Shown here: positions 25,228 through 32,023 of the stretch, one piece after another
Layout of the letters: each line of letters starts with the position of its first letter
Numbering within the stretch: the first letter of the stretch is position 1
Assembly (NCBI GenBank): GCA_934277495.1
Contig: CAKQUI010000005.1
Coordinates: 1 to 38,030, forward strand
Source of the DNA: an uncultured Clostridia bacterium
GTDB taxonomy: Bacteria > Bacillota > Clostridia > Peptostreptococcales > Anaerovoracaceae
DNA: 38,030 nucleotides
Direction: 5' to 3'
Made by a program: the position numbers and the translations under genes
The notes under the pieces: model-generated
Seen by the model: the letters and a program-made list of their open reading frames with translations, nothing else
What the model was told of the DNA's origin: nothing
Databases searched by the model: none

Positions 25228-28200
25228 TTACTCAGCTGATTTTTTTCTTCTCCTGAGCATGATACTCATTGATACTGCTGCTGCAACAAGTGCGAGTGCA
25301 CTTACTATTACCGGCAGCGGCAGGCTGTCTCCTGTCTTAGGGATATGTCCATTCGGCGGTACTGTCACCGTCTGGTCTTTATCATTTATATCCTTGTGCT
25401 CAGCGATGAATTTACCATCCAGTGTGATCTCCTCATACGCTACAAGGGATTCTCCTGCGAGGCTGTCCGCAGATACGTTCATCTTTACTTTGAAAACGCC
25501 ATCCGGTCTTGCAGGTTTGAATGAAGATTCTGCCTTAGTGCCTTCGATCTCTTTGCCTGTAGATTTATCTACCAGCCAAGATGTGACTTTGTATGTTTTA
25601 GTTGTATCAAGACCGGTGTACTTTATAGCATCGGTCACGGTCTGACTGCCTGAATCCTTCAGCTTGTTCAGAAGTGCTCCGTCTGCTTTTGTCCCGATCT
25701 CCGGTACATTCACCGTCTGGTCCGCATCTTCGACATCCTTATGTTCTCCGACGAGTTTATTATCAGCGTTATAGATCTCTTCGAATACGACAAGAGTCAT
25801 TCCCTTTACAGCATCGCCATTTACTTTGAGCGACACCTGTACTTCACCGTCTCTGTTCTCTGCTGTGAACTCTGTAGTCGCCTCTGTCCCTTCGATTTTC
25901 TTTCCGTCTTTATCTGCGAGCCATGATTTTGCAGTATATTTTTCACCTGGGTCAAGGTTCTCATATGCGATAGTGTCGATTATGATCTGATCGCCCTTTC
26001 CTGCTATCATGTTCGTATTTGTATCTTTTCCTGCAGCTTTTGTACCGATATGCGGTATCTTAACTGTCTGATCGTCATCATCTACATCTTTATGATCGGC
26101 AACAAGTGTACCATCAGCATAAACTTCCTCGAATACGACTACATTCTTTCCGGCATATTTTGACGGATCGAATTTTATTTCCACTTCAACTGTTCCAGAA
26201 GTATTCCCTGCTGTAAATTCTTTTTCAGTTTCAGTTCCGGATATCTTATTTCCATCTTCATCTACAAGCCAGCCTTTTGCCTTGTATGATTTTCCCGGTG
26301 CAAGGCCTGTATAACTTATAGTATCGATTATATTCTGCTCTCCGGTACCGTTTATGACATTGCTTCCGGTATCCTTGCCTATGGCTTTTGTCCCGATCTC
26401 TGGTGTATATATCGTCTGTTCTGAATCGTTCAGATCTTTATGTTCTCCAACAAGATTACCGTTCAGATAGATTTCTTCGAATACCGTCACTTTGTTTTTT
26501 ATGTCTGATGCATCGAAAGTTATCTCCACGTCAACAGTACCAGCCTGCTCCGCTGCTTCGAATTCCTTTTCTGTTACTGTACCTTCTATACGCTCTCCAT
26601 TCTCATCTACGAGCCAGCCCTTTACCTCATAGACTTCGCCCTTCAGCAGATTTTCGTAAGATATCGTATCTATGATAGTCTGTTCACCCTTGAACTTTAT
26701 CATATTTATACCAGAATCTTTGCCGACAGCTTTTGTCTTTATCCTTGATAAATGTACCGTCTGATCACTGTCTTTGACATCCTTGTGTTCTGCTACAAGA
26801 TCATCTCCAAGATAAAGTTCCTCGAATACTATCACATCGTTTCCATCATATCCTGATGGATCGAAAGTGAGCTCAACATCGATGCTGCCGTCTTCTCCAT
26901 CAGCAGTGAACTCTTTCTCTGCTTCTGTTCCTTCGATTTTCTTTCCGTCTTTGTCAACGAGCCAGCCCTTTACCTTATATTTCTTTCCGACTGGCAGATT
27001 GCTGTATTTTACAGTGTCTACTATCGTCTGCTTGTCTGTACTGTTTATGAGGTTCGTGTTTGTTTCTTTGCCGACTGCTTTCGTCCCGATTTTCGGGATG
27101 TCTATGCTCTGATCGTCATCGTTTATATCTGCATGTACTGCATACGGCTGATCTTCATAATACACATTCTCGAATACTACGATCCTCTTTCCGGCAAGAC
27201 CTGTACCGTCGAACTTGAATTCCATTTCGATAGTACCTGACTCTGATTCTGCAGTGAATTTCTTTTCAGAAGTTACCTTTTTGCCGTTTACTACTACTGC
27301 CTCTCCAGTCTCCTTATCCATCAGAGTACCGGTGACTTTATATGTCTTTCCGACTATGAGATCCTCATAGCTGACTTTATCGATGATAGTGATTTCTTTT
27401 TTAGCAGCACTGATATGATCGTTAGTGTCCGCATCGAGTGCTGTCGTCTTCACTTTGCCCTGGCTGTTCACGATAGTTCCAAGATCCACGACAGCAGCAT
27501 CGCTTTTTACAGTGAATGTCATTGGCTCGATGAGTCTGTATGCTTTGTTTGCTTCACATTCAAGCTCTTCCAGAGTGTAGTCTCCATATGGGAGTGCTCC
27601 CTGATCATCAGAAAGTTTTTCGACGTCTCCGAACCATATACCTGCACCAGCTTTATCGCTGTTTGTATCAGCAGAGTGCTTTATATGATCCGATGCGGAT
27701 GAATAATACCCTTCGGCATCTGTCCATATGATCCTTGACTCGCCGCTTTCTTTTGACGTCACCTTGAACTTTACGTTCGCAAGCCTTGTCTTGCTGTCTA
27801 CTCCGGTCTTGATGAATTTAAAATCGCCTCTGACCGGCTTTTCAGGGACGTTTATCTCGTTGTTTACAACAACGCCAGTAGTACCATTCTCAGTCACCTG
27901 TCTGGTGTATACAGTCTTATCAAGAGTATAACCTGCAGGTGCTTTCGTTTCCTGTATGGTGTATGTACCCAGCGGGTAGACCACATGGCCATTCAGGTCC
28001 TTGAAGAATGCAGAACCTGAAACGAAATATAAATTTACATTTTTATCATCCAAACTTATTCTTCCATTTTTATCTGTCTTAAATACCCATGTTCTTGCAG
28101 GTTTCAATCCCGTGACATCTGCCTTTGAAGTCGCATAGAACTTGACTGTGAACTGTGCTCCTTCAAGGCTGCCGTCAGTGACTTCGACTTTCTCACCCAG

Positions 28201-29571
28201 TTCACTGTCATATTTCTGTATTTTTATGAATGTAGGGTCATCCAACGGGGTATCTTTCACAGTAAGAGTAGTCGTCTGACCTGCAGTGACCTTGAGGGAA
28301 TAAGTCTGTCTCTTGCCGTTCTCGTTGAGCAGAGTATATCCTTTTGCTGCCTTCGTCTCATACAGATAGTACGTACCAGGCTTTAATTTCAGCTTGTTTG
28401 AATATCCTGATGATTCAGTTGTGAGTGTTCCGACTTTTGTTTTCTTTGCACTGTCGGAATATACAGTGTATACAGCACCGGCAAGCGAATACTTTGAAGT
28501 GTTGCTGCCGCTTACAGACGTGTTCGCTGATTTTTTCAGTATCCTCGCATATCCTTCCTGCGGCGGGATCTTCACAGTGAATTTATCTGTTTTCAGTCTC
28601 TGGTAGCCCCTGCCAAGACCAGTATATATGACTTTTCCTTCAACTACTCCTGTACTTGCAACCTTTGTGATAGTGACTTTGTAATCGCCGGTCTGCCCCT
28701 TCTTCGGTGCTGCATCTCCGTGATCCATACAGTAGGATTTGAGAGTACCTGCACCGGCCGTCTTCAGGAAACCGTTGGTAGGCTCCATCTTCGCCCAGTT
28801 CAGTGTATGACCGTTTCCGCCTGAGATAGAGGATACTTTGAACCTGCCTGTGAAAGTATCACCTTTCTTAGGCAGCGTTCCTTTCGTATATGCTGTTGCC
28901 TTTGCACTGAAAAGACTTGTGAATGAAGTCACTACTCTTGCAGCATCTGCCTCCGGCTGCGGCTGATCATCTGTGAATCCCACTTTTATGATCATTTCTT
29001 TTTCAGTCACGGATATGAACTTTTCGAGTTTCTTCGAATCAGTTTCCTCTGTAAGTTCAGCATCCACCCCGGTCTTGTCCCCGGTCTCTATCCTGATATG
29101 TCCGTTTCCACCTTCTGCCTTTATCCTGAAAGCCTCTCCTGCAGGATACTCGAACGAGTAACCACTTGTCACTGTTTTTTTAAGCAGTGCCTCGGCAGCA
29201 GCTTTTTCCATCTTGTCAGTGACATCTGTTACGGAAACTGATCCCGCACCTTTGATTTCGATCGTCACTTTAGTCATGGTGGCCTTATCTGCAGCTGCGG
29301 CAGCTTTTTCAGGCCCGCTTTTTTCGTTTTCAGCTTTATTTTCAGCTTTTACAGTCTCTTTTGTACTGTCCTTTCCGCTGTCAGACTTCACTGCATCACT
29401 TTTTTCATTCTCAGCCTTTTTCTCGACCTGTGTTTCTTCCTTTACCGTCCCTGTCTGCCCGTCTGCAGCTTCCTCTGCATATGACAGGGAGCCCATTATG
29501 CTTCCTGTCCCGGAGAACACCATCACCGCAGCCATCAGAGCAGCAAGGATCTTCTTTGAATGTTTACTCAA
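25228..29571 (-). CDS. Sortase-anchored adhesin with CnaB and six VaFE repeats
   Basis: This 1447-residue surface protein carries a signal peptide (up to about residue 31) and a Lys/Glu/Ala-rich segment (35-100). A thioester-like N-terminal domain follows (SYCMDHG near 285). Next come CnaB/SpaA-type units (about 345-700; YLYETKAAKGYTLL, 'TIQETKAPAGYTLD'). Six VaFE/T-Q ester-type repeats follow (about 705-1405), each with V-F-E-E/N and a closing D-Q-T/S. The C-terminus has the sorting signal IPKTGD (an LPXTG variant), a hydrophobic helix and RRRKKSAE. Intramolecular isopeptide and ester bonds would make a stiff stalk that displays the tip for attachment to recipient cells or host tissue. The start is TTG, with GAGAGGAG 8 nt upstream. 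Its leader holds an 8-codon ORF and a hairpin. Confidence 0.9.
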   Translation of the reverse strand: MSKHSKKILAALMAAVMVFSGTGSIMGSLSYAEEAADGQTGTVKEETQVEKKAENEKSDAVKSDSGKDSTKETVKAENKAENEKSGPEKAAAAADKATMTKVTIEIKGAGSVSVTDVTDKMEKAAAEALLKKTVTSGYSFEYPAGEAFRIKAEGGNGHIRIETGDKTGVDAELTEETDSKKLEKFISVTEKEMIIKVGFTDDQPQPEADAARVVTSFTSLFSAKATAYTKGTLPKKGDTFTGRFKVSSISGGNGHTLNWAKMEPTNGFLKTAGAGTLKSYCMDHGDAAPKKGQTGDYKVTITKVASTGVVEGKVIYTGLGRGYQRLKTDKFTVKIPPQEGYARILKKSANTSVSGSNTSKYSLAGAVYTVYSDSAKKTKVGTLTTESSGYSNKLKLKPGTYYLYETKAAKGYTLLNENGKRQTYSLKVTAGQTTTLTVKDTPLDDPTFIKIQKYDSELGEKVEVTDGSLEGAQFTVKFYATSKADVTGLKPARTWVFKTDKNGRISLDDKNVNLYFVSGSAFFKDLNGHVVYPLGTYTIQETKAPAGYTLDKTVYTRQVTENGTTGVVVNNEINVPEKPVRGDFKFIKTGVDSKTRLANVKFKVTSKESGESRIIWTDAEGYYSSASDHIKHSADTNSDKAGAGIWFGDVEKLSDDQGALPYGDYTLEELECEANKAYRLIEPMTFTVKSDAAVVDLGTIVNSQGKVKTTALDADTNDHISAAKKEITIIDKVSYEDLIVGKTYKVTGTLMDKETGEAVVVNGKKVTSEKKFTAESESGTIEMEFKFDGTGLAGKRIVVFENVYYEDQPYAVHADINDDDQSIDIPKIGTKAVGKETNTNLINSTDKQTIVDTVKYSNLPVGKKYKVKGWLVDKDGKKIEGTEAEKEFTADGEDGSIDVELTFDPSGYDGNDVIVFEELYLGDDLVAEHKDVKDSDQTVHLSRIKTKAVGKDSGINMIKFKGEQTIIDTISYENLLKGEVYEVKGWLVDENGERIEGTVTEKEFEAAEQAGTVDVEITFDASDIKNKVTVFEEIYLNGNLVGEHKDLNDSEQTIYTPEIGTKAIGKDTGSNVINGTGEQNIIDTISYTGLAPGKSYKAKGWLVDEDGNKISGTETEKEFTAGNTSGTVEVEIKFDPSKYAGKNVVVFEEVYADGTLVADHKDVDDDDQTVKIPHIGTKAAGKDTNTNMIAGKGDQIIIDTIAYENLDPGEKYTAKSWLADKDGKKIEGTEATTEFTAENRDGEVQVSLKVNGDAVKGMTLVVFEEIYNADNKLVGEHKDVEDADQTVNVPEIGTKADGALLNKLKDSGSQTVTDAIKYTGLDTTKTYKVTSWLVDKSTGKEIEGTKAESSFKPARPDGVFKVKMNVSADSLAGESLVAYEEITLDGKFIAEHKDINDKDQTVTVPPNGHIPKTGDSLPLPVIVSALALVAAAVSMSIMLRRRKKSAE

Positions 29572-29629
29572 TTATATAACTCCTCTCTACTGATTTTATG
29601 CAAACATCATCTTTTTCCGGATCTTTCGT

Positions 29630-29656
29630 TTATCCGGGACTTCCTCTTATGAGCAT
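29630..29656 (-). CDS. Possible leader peptide upstream of the adhesin (8 aa)
   Basis: An 8-codon ORF (MLIRGSPG) starts at ATG 29656, preceded by AAAGGAGGTG, one of the strongest ribosome sites in the window. Its stop overlaps a small hairpin (CCGGAT with ATCCGG, 29617-29637). It sits in the leader of the adhesin gene, about 60 nt upstream of the TTG start. Translation of it may control access to the adhesin ribosome site; that is inference. Confidence 0.4.
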   Translation of the reverse strand: MLIRGSPG

Positions 29657-29685
29657 ACCCTGCACCTCCTTTTATTTACCCATCC

Positions 29686-29712
29686 AAAAAGGACCGACAT
29701 AAATGTCAGTCC
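29686..29712 (-). terminator. Terminator after the FN3-Cys/His gene
   Basis: GGACTGACAT-TT-ATGTCGGTCC (10 bp, one wobble) followed by TTTTT on the minus strand. It lies 63 nt after the FN3-Cys/His gene stop and only 12 nt before the leader-peptide ribosome site. A weaker hairpin with a T6 run precedes it at about 29729-29750. Confidence 0.85.
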
Positions 29713-29775
29713 CAAAGTTTTCATATATCAAAAAAGACCTGCATCTGAGATCTCTTTCAAATAGCTTATCCAGTT

Positions 29776-31032
29776 TTATTCAGCTGATCTCTCAGCACCG
29801 CACTCACATATGTATTTTGTGAGTACCTTTTCGATTTTGGTTACCGGGACTTTTCTTTCCCTTTGCTCCACATGACTACTGTATGATTCTCCATGACTAT
29901 CTACATGCTCCCAATACTTAACGTAATTTTCATCATCAATATTATCATACAATAAATCTGTCATATCTTTGTCACATACATTGCAAATAGTAGCTGAATA
30001 CGTCTCTGTCTTATAAGTAGTCTTTTCTACTTCTTTATATTCCGCCGTCCAGGCATGATTATGCTTCACTTTCACTTCCACATCTTTTGTATATGTATCT
30101 GTTCCGTGAGTTTTCGTTTCGGTACTTTCCTTTTCCTTTGATGTATATGTAGCATCTATGCTTTCAGCTTTGTGAGCTTCAACATGTGCTGCTGCTTCTT
30201 CCTCTGTACTGAATGCCTCCTCATCATATGAGCATACCCATTCTGTCACTGTTACCGGCACTGTTATCTCAAGCTGACTGTGTGCAGTCCTTTCTTCATC
30301 AGTCATATCAGTAAGGTCCGCATCGCATGTCTTACAGAAGATATGTTCTTCTGTCTTCGTTATATACACGATAGTATTTTCAGGAGTCACTGAACAAACA
30401 CTGGAGTAACTGCTGTACACATTCTTTTTAGATACAGTCCTGTATGCTCTGACTTTGTAATACTGTGTCGTCCTCGGATCATACTTCTTGTCCGTGAATG
30501 ACTTTGAACCTACTGTAGCAACTGCCTTGTATCCTGAGTCTTTTTTTGCTGAACGATATACGATATATTTACCTGCTCCGTTCACACCTTTCCAGGATAC
30601 TGCGATATCATAAACACCGTTCATCCTGACCTTCAGTCCGGACACTTTCTTCAGTGCAGGTTTCACTGATCTGACTTTAGAAAATTTGCCTTTCTTCTTG
30701 CCCTTCACAGCTCTGACCTTGTAGTAGTAGGTCTTTCCTGTAGTGAGCCCGGAATTGATACAGCTCCTTGACTTTGAAGACACTGTACGTACTTTCCTGT
30801 ACTTTCCGCTTTTCTTCGTTGCCCTGTATATCTGATATTTCTTCGCACCCTTTACCTTGCTCCAGCTGATCCTGGCTTTATTATAATCATAGCTTGCGAC
30901 TTTCACAGTTTTGACTTTGCCGATCCTGCTGGTGGCCGCATATGTTTTCTGCGGCATCGTGAATACTGCAGCGACCATGAGCAGCATCAGTATACAAATG
31001 ATACGTATGTGTGTTCTTCTCGTAGTTGTCAT
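29776..31032 (-). CDS. Exported protein with two FN3 domains and Cys/His-rich motifs
   Basis: This 418-residue protein has a signal peptide (cut near residue 32, after 'QKTYAA'). Two fibronectin type III domains follow (about 36-115 and 116-200; WSKVKGAKKYQIYR, WKGVNGAGKYIVYR). The C-terminal half carries C-x2-C pairs and spaced His residues: FCKTCDADLTD...H, 'CSYDEEAFSTEEEAAAHVEAH' in part, ICNVCDKDMTD...H...H and a final CECGA. These look like C2H2- or C4-type zinc sites, unusual in an exported protein. No anchor is visible. The start is the ATG at 31032 (GGAGG 7 nt upstream); codons further upstream lie in the promoter. It is the first gene of its unit, under the promoter at 31078-31106. 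Confidence 0.8.
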   Translation of the reverse strand: MTTTRRTHIRIICILMLLMVAAVFTMPQKTYAATSRIGKVKTVKVASYDYNKARISWSKVKGAKKYQIYRATKKSGKYRKVRTVSSKSRSCINSGLTTGKTYYYKVRAVKGKKKGKFSKVRSVKPALKKVSGLKVRMNGVYDIAVSWKGVNGAGKYIVYRSAKKDSGYKAVATVGSKSFTDKKYDPRTTQYYKVRAYRTVSKKNVYSSYSSVCSVTPENTIVYITKTEEHIFCKTCDADLTDMTDEERTAHSQLEITVPVTVTEWVCSYDEEAFSTEEEAAAHVEAHKAESIDATYTSKEKESTETKTHGTDTYTKDVEVKVKHNHAWTAEYKEVEKTTYKTETYSATICNVCDKDMTDLLYDNIDDENYVKYWEHVDSHGESYSSHVEQRERKVPVTKIEKVLTKYICECGAERSAE

Positions 31033-31077
31033 TTCATTACCTCCTGTAGTTTGAATATTATGATTTGCTATGTGCTT

Positions 31078-31106
31078 ATTATAACTTAAAGCTAACATGG
31101 TTTCAA
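31078..31106 (-). promoter_or_regulatory. Promoter of the surface-protein unit
   Basis: On the minus strand TTGAAA (31106-31101), 17 nt, TATAAT (31083-31078): a near-consensus promoter about 46 nt before the ATG. It abuts the palindrome at 31105-31121. Confidence 0.85.
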
Positions 31107-31120
31107 GAACATATGTTTGT
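31105..31120. promoter_or_regulatory. Operator next to the -35 box, second copy (LexA-box-like)
   Basis: AAGAACATATGTTTGT carries GAAC-ATAT-GTTT, one mismatch from the GAAC-N4-GTTC core. It sits at the same position relative to the -35 box as the copy at 23376-23391, with the same flank of T residues. Confidence 0.55.
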
Positions 31121-31140
31121 TTTTTTGTTTTTGATAAAAG

Positions 31141-31162
31141 AAAAAGAGCCTTTTACAGCTCT
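31141..31162 (-). terminator. Terminator upstream of the surface-protein promoter
   Basis: On the minus strand AGAGC, an 8-nt loop and GCTCT, then TTTTTC. It isolates the surface-protein promoter from minus-strand transcripts arriving from the kinase operon. Confidence 0.6.
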
Positions 31163-31163
31163 G

Positions 31164-31192
31164 TTGTTATATCATGACTGATAGTGTATAAT
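31164..31192 (+). promoter_or_regulatory. Promoter of the Fst-like toxin mRNA
   Basis: TTGTTA (31164-31169), 17 nt, TATAAT (31187-31192). The transcript would begin near 31199 and fold CACCC (31206-31210) against GGGTG (31229-31233), hiding the toxin ribosome site. Confidence 0.75.
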
Positions 31193-31231
31193 ATTGTCGT
31201 TGTCGCACCCAATCTGGCAACAGAAAGGGGG

Positions 31232-31261
31232 TGTACTCGTGGAAATTATTATATCCTTTTT
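31232..31261 (+). repeat. Direct repeat a of the Fst/par-like locus
   Basis: TGTACTCGTGG (31232-31242) and ATATCCTTTTT (31251-31261) recur in the same order at 31381-31391 and 31396-31406. Transcribed in opposite directions from the two copies, they make the toxin mRNA and the antitoxin RNA complementary at the toxin start codon, as DRa and DRb do in the pAD1 par locus. Confidence 0.8.
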
Positions 31262-31334
31262 GGTTTCCGTTACGGCAGGCGTAGCCAGCTACTACATCTG
31301 CAAATGGTTAGACGGAGACGACAGTGACAACTAA
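31239..31334 (+). CDS. Fst-family type I toxin peptide (31 aa)
   Basis: A GTG-started ORF encodes a 31-residue peptide (MEIIISFLVSVTAGVASYYI, then CKWLDGDDSDN). It has a hydrophobic helix with an internal Gly, then W-L and an acidic tail, the form of the Fst/Ldr toxin family, which inserts in the membrane and disturbs nucleoid and envelope. AAAGGGGG lies 7 nt upstream of the start and is covered by a 5' stem. The mRNA ends in a bidirectional hairpin (31343-31373). A convergent minus-strand RNA from a perfect promoter ends at the same hairpin and carries sequence complementary to the toxin start. It would keep the host addicted to the element. Confidence 0.8.
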   Translation: MEIIISFLVSVTAGVASYYICKWLDGDDSDN

Positions 31335-31342
31335 CCTAAATG

Positions 31343-31373
31343 AAAACCCCAGAGCTGCAACTCCGGGGTTTTT
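31343..31373. terminator. Bidirectional terminator of the Fst-like locus
   Basis: AAAACCCCAGAG pairs with CTCCGGGGTTTT (one internal mismatch, loop CTGCAA), with T-runs in both directions. Shared convergent termination is characteristic of par-type loci. Confidence 0.85.
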
Positions 31374-31380
31374 CGCTTTT

Positions 31381-31406
31381 TGTACTCGTGGTACTATATC
31401 CTTTTT
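31381..31406 (+). repeat. Direct repeat b of the Fst/par-like locus
   Basis: Second copy of TGTACTCGTGG (31381-31391) and ATATCCTTTTT (31396-31406), with a spacer shorter by 4 nt than in copy a. It is read from the minus strand as the 5' part of the antitoxin RNA. Confidence 0.8.
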
Positions 31407-31416
31407 AGCTATCGCT

Positions 31417-31445
31417 ATTATAGCATATGCAAATAGCTATTTCAA
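31417..31445 (-). promoter_or_regulatory. Promoter of the Fst antitoxin RNA
   Basis: On the minus strand TTGAAA (31445-31440), 17 nt, TATAAT (31422-31417). It is stronger than the toxin promoter, as expected when the antitoxin must be in excess. Confidence 0.85.
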
Positions 31446-31583
31446 GTATACCCTTTTTCACGATCACTATACTTTTTATTTCACATTTATTTATCATTTC
31501 CAAAGACACTACTTCGGGATTTTAATTTGCGTACCACCTGGATACGATTTCTTTCTTGATTTTCATTAGTATATCATATGCAT

Positions 31584-31611
31584 GCAGTTATTGTAAATAT
31601 TGCAATAACTG
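31584..31611. other. Perfect hairpin after the kinase operon
   Basis: CAGTTATTG and CAATAACTG form a 9-bp perfect stem with a 9-nt loop, 13 nt past the stop of the last gene of the kinase cassette. There is no T-run, so it may be an operator or an RNA end. The rest of 31446-31583 shows no gene apart from a 13-codon ORF without a ribosome site. Confidence 0.5.
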
Positions 31612-31624
31612 TAATCCACAAATC

Positions 31625-32023
31625 TCAAAGTTCTGCTGTCTCCTGCTCTGGTTCCTCTTTGAGCAGTGCTGTACTGCCCGGTCCATACTGAAGTGGCTGT
31701 GTCAGATCGCTGTCTTTCTTTATCTGTGCCATATCAGGGATAAAAAATGCTGTATCTTCCTGTGCCGGCATCACATCACGTTTCACGAACCCTGTATCCG
31801 GTTTTACCGGTGTGGCTTCAGGTTCTATGCTGCCTGCAGCTGCTTTCTTATAATACATATCTTTTATCGTACCTGAAACGAGCTTTTTATCAGAACTACC
31901 CTTTTTCATCATGTTCATATTCCTTATCGCTTCCATACAGCCTGACCTTATGAAGATCACAACTGCAGCGATCATGAAAATGATCCCGGTACACAAAAGA
32001 ACGATTATCATTTTATCCATCAT
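31625..32023 (-). CDS. Small bitopic protein of the kinase cassette (132 aa)
   Basis: The protein has an N-terminal membrane helix (about residues 5-26) and a polar part of about 100 residues with a run of similar short motifs: 'KPDTGFV', 'QEDTAFF', 'KKDSDLT'. I do not recognise a family. It overlaps the kinase gene by 11 nt (GAGGTGG 6 nt before the ATG) and ends the operon, so it is made with the kinase. If the tail lies in the cytoplasm its repeated acidic-Asp-Thr motifs could be kinase substrates read by the FHA domain. That is a guess from context. Confidence 0.65.
   Translation of the reverse strand: MMDKMIIVLLCTGIIFMIAAVVIFIRSGCMEAIRNMNMMKKGSSDKKLVSGTIKDMYYKKAAAGSIEPEATPVKPDTGFVKRDVMPAQEDTAFFIPDMAQIKKDSDLTQPLQYGPGSTALLKEEPEQETAEL

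Larger units (their letters stand above)
31343..31411 (-). ncRNA. Antitoxin RNA (RNA II-like) of the Fst locus
   Basis: A minus-strand RNA of about 65-70 nt is predicted from the promoter at 31417-31445 to the shared terminator. Its 5' half is the complement of the repeat at 31381-31406, so it contains CCACGAGTACA, which pairs with the toxin start region at 31232-31242. It also pairs over the terminator stem. Length, origin and end match RNA II of pAD1. Confidence 0.8.

Noticed and set aside
31520..31572. A 13-codon minus-strand ORF downstream of the kinase cassette
   Set aside because: It has no ribosome site and no promoter of its own; its few codons give no support for a gene.
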